From Saxidomus purpurata (lineage: Eukaryota > Mollusca > Bivalvia > Venerida > Veneridae): a stretch of 64,000 nt of DNA. The notes beneath the pieces were generated by a model. That model was not told the DNA's origin and ran no database searches. It was given only the letters and a program-made list of their open reading frames with translations. Positions 12,501 through 21,500 of this stretch are shown piece after piece; the stretch's first letter is position 1, and every line of letters starts with the position of its first letter. The stretch spans positions 5,763,773 to 5,827,772 of the forward strand of contig JAFMSR010000019.1 of the NCBI GenBank assembly GCA_022818135.1, given 5' to 3'. The position numbers and the translations under genes are program-made.

Positions 12501-15500
12501 ATATTAATATATTTGAATCGAATCTGACAATTGCACTGCCCTATGGCAGGAGGTATCAAACAATATATGAAAATTTTAGTTAATATAGTTTGTTCTATGC
12601 TATATATCCCTGAGAGAATGTTTGTGGTTTCTTATGTCAACTGTCTTAAAAGTGCCACTATATACATCATGTTTTCCAGTTTTGTTGATTTATTCGAATA
12701 TTTTCCAACGAAATCACCGTAACTTTGTACGTTGACCGTTAAGTAAGTCAGACTTTACAAACATATTTAATAGTATGCAAGTCAAAACTTATATACATAC
12801 ATGCATCATTTACTATAAGTTTTGATATTGATGTCTTTTTATTTACCGACTTCATTAATTGAAACTTTTTTGTCAGTCATTTGTACAGATAGGTGTTATG
12901 AAAATGGTGGTGAATGTGAAGGCCCTGGCCTCTGCAAATGTCCAGAAGGACAGAATGGCTACAACTGTGAACACAGTAAGTGAAATACCGTTTACAGTTG
13001 TTTCTTATGTCAATTGTCTGAAAAGTGTCACTTTATACGTCATGTATTACAGTTTTGTTGATTGTTTGGAATATATTACCCTTTTTATACGCAAACCGGT
13101 AGTTTGATTATACATTGTGCAGTAAACCACAGTGGAATCACTGTCATTCAGCCGGTTTCGGAACAGTAAAGTGGAAACACCAGTGAATAAGAGCTCCAGT
13201 AAACAAATACCTCTTAGTCTCTTTCCGGCTAGTGGTCTTTGTTACCAAGTTTATTATACGAACATTTTCCAGCACAACATCATCGCAAAAGCATTTTTGT
13301 GACATAATATTTTGTCTTATATTTCATGCGAAGAGGACTGTGTTCTTCCTGTGAATGTAGCACAGAATGGATCAAGTAAATTATATAAGATAGGAGAGGT
13401 ACTTCATGTGTTGTGTAACGCTGGTTATGGATTGTCGTCACGGAGTACGGATGAGGTAACCTGTCTGACTACTGGAACATGGTCAGGAACGGTAGAGTGT
13501 GTTGGTATGTATTATACTTAAGTAATGCCATTTGTTATTAGAATACGAGATAGTAAAATGGTAATTGCTATTTGTCCGTCATACAGGATAGTAAAAACTA
13601 ACAGAGATAAATGCTGTGAAGTCGGATAAAACCCGGATTAGCACCGAAACAGCCTATCAACGGAAATAAGACGAAATTCATTTTCTATATTTTTGTGTCA
13701 TCCCTGGTATTAGTGTGTATTTCATGGTCTATATATATATGTATGATTATAGATAGTCTGCTTGCCATTAGTAACTTATTATATCGTGTGTCTGTTTTAT
13801 TGCTTTGTTTAATATGTATATGTATATGTACACTGTTAACAAAATAAATCTATCTATCTATAAAAACAATTTGAGCACGTGACAAGGTGTATCGTTGCCA
13901 TAATAACGAAAATAATCGCCTGAGTACCGTCAAGTTAAGATACGTGGTTTTCGTCGCAAAGATGTATATGAATTGCTTCATTCAACAAAAAATCTAAGAA
14001 AACAGATAATGAATGTGCTGATGGTTTGCATGGAAGAGTAAAAAGTTTTTTTTTGTACAAATTTGCATTTACATGTAGCACATTTTTGTTATTTCCCTTC
14101 CTATGGCTTACGTCATTAAACTACTATCTTTATCAAGAAGGAAATCAGAGACTTGACTTTGACTGTATGTAGAATCTTAGGCAGACTTTGAAGTTTGATT
14201 AGCAACTAATTCTTAAAATGTACAGTTTAGTCTGTGGTAATGTTAGTTTTATCATACACTGTAATGAATTTCGAGGATGGTGAGGGATGTGCTAGTTTGC
14301 GGATTGGTTAACATGTATATTGTGATGGAGGCCAGTAATTTCCAGATTGCCTCCTTAACAATATTAGCACTTGGGAATTATTGACTATTGTGTCGTTTTC
14401 GATTTCCGAATAGGCTATAGATGTCTACTGAAAATAATATAAGTATCTTGTTATTATAACATGCCAATTGCATGTTTCTTTTATGCTATATAATATTATA
14501 TGTTTCTAAAATATGCACATGTATTGGAGGAGACCAAAATTAACTAAATAAACCTGTTTGAATTTGAGGCAATGATTTTCTACAATTAGGTATGCATACA
14601 TTATATTTTTTCTAGAAATAGACGAATGTGCTCCACAGCCCTGTGTATACGGCTCATGTTCTGATGGTATTGGCGAATACACTTGCTCATGTTTAACGGG
14701 ATACAGCGGCCAGAACTGTGATACAGGTAATAAATATCAACTGGACTGATTCATCGGTTACGATATCCGTAAAACATCTTCAACGAATGTCATTGAAATT
14801 GTTTTTGATTTAACAAAGTGCCATTATAGAATATTCCACATTTATCTCTGTCCTAAAATGGTTTTGGTGATGCTTATACATGCCAGACGAAATATTTGCT
14901 ATGAACAACTGTTAGGTTTGCAAGTCACATAATGTCTATTCATGGACTATCCTAGACAGGAGGGTTTTCTGACATGAAATCGAACGTAGTTAATGAAGCA
15001 CCATTAACCATTTCAGACCTATAATTTTACAATGGGGTTCTAAGACACCCAATTTGGGCAAGTCTGTTTCTTAAAATAGGAATGTTTTGGAGAACTGTGG
15101 CCTTAAGAGTTTCAATCCTGATCAGATGACATTGTTTTTGGCGTCTGCTTCGGAGTCGAGCTTGAAAATATGTTTAATTTAGGATACACTACACAACAAT
15201 CGGTTTTTTAGTAATTGTACGTATATATTTGCTGCTCTGTATTTTTATCCTGATGCGAAACCAAAGACTGATTTGCGTTATAATATAAATTGATTACATG
15301 TTTTTCCAATGGGTATACATATACATAATTGTCATTTTCTAGATATAGACGAATGTGCTCCACAACCCTGTATACACGGCTCATGTTCTGATGGTATTGG
15401 CGAATACACTTGCTCATGTTTTACGGGATACAGCGGCCAGAACTGTGATACAGGTAATAAATATCAACTGGACTGATTCATCCGTTACTATATCCGTAAA

Positions 15501-18500
15501 ACATCTTCAACGAATGTCATTGAAATTGTTTTTGAATTAACAAAGTGCCATTATAGAATATTCCACATTTATCTCTGTCCTAAAATGGTTTTGGTGATGC
15601 TTATTCATGCCAGACGAAATATTTGCTATGAACAACTGTTAGGTTTGCAAGTCACATAATGTCTATTCATGGACTATTCTAGACAGGAGGGTTTTCTGAT
15701 ATGAAATCGAACGTAGTTAATGAAGCACCATTAACCATTTCAGACCTATAATTTTACAATGGGGTTCTAAGACACCCAATTTGGGCAAGTCTGTTTCTTA
15801 AAATAGGAATGTTTTGAGGAACAGTGGTCGTAAGAGTTTCAATCCTGATCAGAAGACATTGTATTTGGCGTCTGCTTCGGAGTCGAGCTTGAAAATATGT
15901 TTAATTTAGGATACACTACACAACAATCGGTTTTTTAGTAATTGTAAGTATATATTTGCTGCTCTGTATTTTTATCCTGATGCGAAACCAAAGACTGATT
16001 TGCGTTATAATATAAATTAATTACATGTTTTTCCAATGGGTATACATATACATAATTGTCATTTTCTAGATATAGACGAATGTGCTCCACAACCCTGTAT
16101 ACACGGCTCATGTTCTGATGGTATTGGCGAATACACTTGCTCATGTTTTACGGGATACAGCGGCCAGAACTGTGATACAGGTAATAAATATCAACTGGAC
16201 TGATTCATCCGTTACTATATCCGTAAAACATCTTCAACGAATGTCATTGAAATTGTTTTTGATTTAACAAAGTGCCATTATCGAATATTCCACATTTATC
16301 TCTGTCCTAAAATGGTTTTGGTGATGCTTATACATGCCAGACGAAACATTTGCTATGAACAACAGTCTGTGAGACACTTCTTAGGGACTCATATGCATTA
16401 AAGTTCAACGATAAAATGTATGTTTTCTTATCGTTTAATGTTCAAAATAGATTGTTCTGCTGTCGTACTCAGTTTAGTTTCACCAATGTTCTAATCTTGT
16501 TGCTTAGTTTTCAAAGGACTTATCTGGTATCATATCAAGTAGTGGTCAGTGAGAGCATACTCCTTTTGAAAAATTTATGCGATTTGTAAATGCTTTGATT
16601 GGTTTTGTATATGTTAGTGTCATGACATAACTTTCACTCATTTTCTGAATTGATTAGCCTTCCGGAAATAGTTGTTTTCTCCAGTCGTATTCATTAGTGT
16701 CCAGTAGTAGAATCTGTTCTAGATAGTTCCTTTATATGTATAAGCGTTTCCAAAATAGATTTCGTAAAGTATTATATCTATTAGTAATCGCAGTTAGTTG
16801 TTTTGGTGCCTAATCTCTTAGTTCTCTCAAGTACTAACTAGACATATTCTTGTAAATAACCATTAGTGAAAAATGAAGTTGATGATTGTGTTACTGTGAG
16901 TACAGATAATTGTTTAGTATAAGTTATTGGTGAGCCTCTACGTATTACCTTGATCCGGAAGCGAAATATAAAAATCGACAGAGCTGTGCATATGAACATT
17001 GACATAACACTTTATGTTTAAGTAACATACCATTACTTATCATCATTTATTAGTTTGATATATGACAAATTTTATGTTTCAGCAATATTTTGTTTGAATG
17101 AGCTCAGTGGACAGCAACACAATATTAATGCTTTGTTCCTCAATTCACAGACTTATACCCCACATATATCAAATATTGTAATAGCAATAAAATAACAAAT
17201 ACAATGCACTGTTTTCCCGACATGCCACATTATGTTTGTTCATTCGTCATATTATGTTTATTGATACGCCACATTATATTTATTCATACGTAACTTTATG
17301 TGTATTCATACGTCACATTATGTTTATTAAAACGTCTCATTATGTTTATTTATACGTCATATTATGTTTATTCATATGTCACATTACGTCTTTTTCATAC
17401 GTCACGTTATGTTTATTCATATGTCACATTATGTTTATCCATATGTCATATAATGTTTATCGATACGTCAAATTATGTTTATCGATACGTCACGTTATGT
17501 TTATTCATGCGTCACATTATATTTATCCATACGTCATAATATGTTTATCAATACGTGACATTATGTTTATTTATAAATCACATTATGTTTATTCATACGT
17601 CACATTATGTTTATCTATCGCCACATTATGTTTATCCATACGTCACATTTTGTCTATTAATACGTCACATTATGTTTATCTATCCATCAAATTCGTCACA
17701 TTATGTTTATCTATTCGCCCCATTATGTTTATGCAAACGTCATATTATGTTTTTGCATACGTCACATTATGTTTATTCATAGGTACTGTTACACTGATTC
17801 ATATCAATTTAATTGGCAATGGCCGAATAAGAACCATAGGTTAATATATAGGCAGATTAGTATCTATACTCGATGCAAAACCAAAGTCTGTTCTCTTTAA
17901 AATGTGATTAGATATCAAGTTTCTTATACTGTACGTTTAGGATAATGTGACAGTGACGCCGAAGAAGAGACCAATATTATGGGGTACATTCTATTGGATA
18001 ATGAAATATTTACTCTTTTCTTGCATACATGATCTACCTTTTCATTCAATGATTGTAAACTTTTATGTACATAGATATATGTGATGTCACTGTCATATTA
18101 TCCTAAGTGAACTGTATTTCAGGTTGCAGACAGATCGTGTCAAGGGCTGAAGAATCATGTGGGTTAGTATTCAGATATCATTAGCAATCACTGAAATTAT
18201 AATAATATTATAAATCAGGTACCGGTTGTGTTTGGTATATCATAGTATTAAAAAAATAGTATATTAAAATTAGCTATATCTATATATTTTTATGTACTCA
18301 TACACATATGTGCTTAAATGCCTTTAAATAAGCAGAATATTTTATATAAACTGCTGACTATAATTCTTAATAAAATTTTGTGGTATCCTTGGTAATATTT
18401 CAGAGAAAATCACCAGCGGAAACTTTCATTGTGGGTTAAAAGAGTGACAGGATTTTCTTCTCAGTATCCGTATTCTGGGTAAGTCAATTTTTAAAGATCA

Positions 18501-21500
18501 GTACAATGTGTTGCGTCTTCAATTTTATCTTCTTTGTACAAAACGATAAAGGCCCAGGAGAACAATCTGGGAAATGGGAGAAAACTCAGACATCTTTAGA
18601 CTATTTATCATTGTACGGATCCTTGAATCTGAATGTAAGACTACAAAGAGTCTGAATATGATGAACTATTTATTTAGAGCATTGAATACGAGAGCAAATC
18701 TCAAGCATGTGGACTTCAAAATTTAGTGATATGTTATAAACAGTTTATTTGTAAGATTGAAAGAACTGTTCAACTATTTTTTATGGTTGAGCATCTGGAG
18801 GAGACATTGAACTAGTAAATAAGTGCCAGTTTGAATAATTTCATCATTTGACTTTGTCAGGAAACTTGCACAAAAATTGGATATTTTTCATGTAAGTAAC
18901 CCAAGAACTGAAATGACATGTTTTAACAATATTTGCAACAAAACACACTAAAACAGGTTCTGAAAGCTTATATAACAGTAATTTGTTTGTGTATTATGTC
19001 AAAAGACCACCATACAACATTTTAGTAATAGCATCATTTTTTCACTGGTGGCCATTTTGTTTTGGACAAGTTACCTTAAACATGTTTTTAGCTGAAACGC
19101 TCGGCACTTCAATATCATGCATGCAAAATGCAATCAACACCCAAGTACTGTCACAGGACAAGACACAACTGAAAAGAAATAAGAATAGTATACATATGAT
19201 GGTAATTGAAACCAGTATACAATTGATAGACCAGATAATGGAGCCTTGGGGTATACCTTAGACTGTCTGAAATAAGTTTGTTTTGAGACTATTGTTTATA
19301 AAGTCAAAGATGATCATTTAAAATTTATTCTAATCTGATCTTTATAGTTTCTGTAGAATGTAATTGGAATAATGCACAGACAGACTATTGATATCTTCTC
19401 AGTTGTCTGATCAATTTTATCAAACTGAAAACTATTCTATCTTTATTGTTTGGTTTCTCCATGAGAACATGCTTAGGCATGCTGTATAACAAACAACATT
19501 GTATGACACTTAGTGAAATAAATTCATTCTATATAGCTTTAGTTTCTGCATAACACAGGCTACTCAATTGCCAAAAGTGCTCTTTTATCGACTGGTTGCC
19601 AAGCTTATATCAATTTATGTTTAGTTTCTCCATGAGAACATACTTAGTCAAGCTGTTTAAAATCATATTATCTATTATAAAGTTAACTAAAGCCATTCTT
19701 AAAAGCTTTAGTTTTTGCAGAAAAAAACTCAGGCATAATGCATATTGTCAAAATAAGCATTTTTCCAGACTGGCTTGCCATACAATTTAGATTTCTTCAC
19801 TATCATTGAGCTCTTTAAGGTTCGAATCAATATATATCTATATGAATAAATGTAGAATAATGTAGCCAGAAGACATCTACAGACTAATATTTTCAAAAGC
19901 TATCCGAACATTAGACACATTCTTTTGAACGTATGAAAATTTGATATTGATATTCTTCATCATTTATTTAACATATGAGAAGTTACTTACCTTAAATGAG
20001 TCTATGTGTGTGTTAAACCTCTGTCTTTCATCAACACATTCAACAATTTTTCTATGACAGAATGTCATTCTTTATTTTTATCCGAAACTTAAACACAGGG
20101 ACATAATTCTTACATCAATGCTTGCAACCTTTGTCAGGGTGGAATCGGTAGCTGCAGATATACTGACTGTACAACATATCAAAAGCATGTTAAATTATTA
20201 AAATTGATTGAGAATTCTTCGGTCATATGTCAAATTGTTTGGTTCGTCTGATTCTGTTGATAATCCGGAAGTAAACATTACAATTAAATTCTGGAACCTA
20301 GACCCAAACCGTACACTATTGTACTGTATTACCATAGACCTCTGTCTATTCAATGGGTCTCTGTAGCATGTGACACATTTTATTTTGTTTTACTAAATAA
20401 GTTTTATCTACAATTTCTACTTATAGAAGCACCATATTTGAACATGAAAGACATTAAGTCGTGGTGATTGCCCTCGCACTAATTCTCCGAACGTTTACTC
20501 TGTAGCCACAAGGACTTGACTTACAATAAAAACATTCCGTTGTCAGTAAAATATTTCTGTATTATGGAATTTATATGAGAAATACATTTCAAAATTCTTA
20601 CATCGTAATTTCATTGAGAAGGTTAATTTGAATTCTGATTCATACGCGGGAATGGTTCACATTACTGCAAGCATAATACAGGCCAGCACCCAAAAAGGCT
20701 TACGCTGAACTTTAAGATATATATCTTGTTTGTTTTACGATCTGAGGAATCCTGGCCTGATACAGGGAAATTAATATAGCGTTTCCTAAAAATATGTAGT
20801 TTAAAAAAGGGAAAAAATAATGGATCACAATCTGAGAAAGAATTCATGGTTACTATTATATGGTTAAGGTATTGAATGGACATGAAAGTCCAAAGAGTAC
20901 TTTCTATGTAATATAACATTACTTCGAGGGGTGGGGGAGATGTCTGACCGGCGAAATTCACCGCTATAAGTACATGCTCTATATATAGCTCAGTATTTTT
21001 TCAGTAATATTTCATTAAAACAAGAAAGGCTTTTAGACAAATCTTTTCAGTTTAGAAGCGACACAAATATGACAGAGCACATAAACACTATTTATATTTA
21101 ACAGAACATATTTATGAGTATTTAAAGTACTGGGACTTTTATTTTAGAATTTATGATTATGATTATGATTTCGAGCGTGGGAATATTATTGAACTATTAT
21201 CTTACATTACATGGGTAGAAACACGGGGACAGTTGCACTCTCATCTTTAAAGTACTGTAACTTTTGAGTAATTGTTGCTAACAGATTATTTCTATAACCC
21301 TGCTGTCGGGCCCCGTGGGTCATACATATACTTATTGGACCTTCTATTTTATATTGGTTTGGAAGATGCTTACGGTAGGAAGAGTTATTAAAACTTTTCA
21401 ATTGAAAAATGTTCAAATCACGTCGGCTGAAGGTGAACGTCCCGCATGTCGGTCAAAGTTAATCAGACTATATCTCGTAAACCATTCAAAAGATTTTCCA

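Larger units (their letters stand above)
14616..16363 (+). repeat. Exon-bearing tandem array, period 727 bp, 2.4 units
   Basis: Exons 6, 7 and 8 start at 14616, 15343 and 16070, exactly 727 bp apart each time, and the intron sequence between them repeats too. The third unit loses similarity near 16364. Units 2 and 3 look nearly identical while unit 1 differs more, so the latest duplication is young. Confidence 0.95.

Noticed and set aside
15208..16144. Two identical minus-strand frames of 69 codons
   Set aside because: They are antisense to the calcium-binding EGF exons and are identical only because of the 727-bp duplication.
17226..17781. CRISPR-like regular array
   Set aside because: Units are contiguous with no unique spacers, and the context is a eukaryotic intron.
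17236..17844. Plus-strand open frame of about 200 codons
   Set aside because: It is the translation of the 22-bp satellite; all overlapping frames are similarly open because of the repeat.
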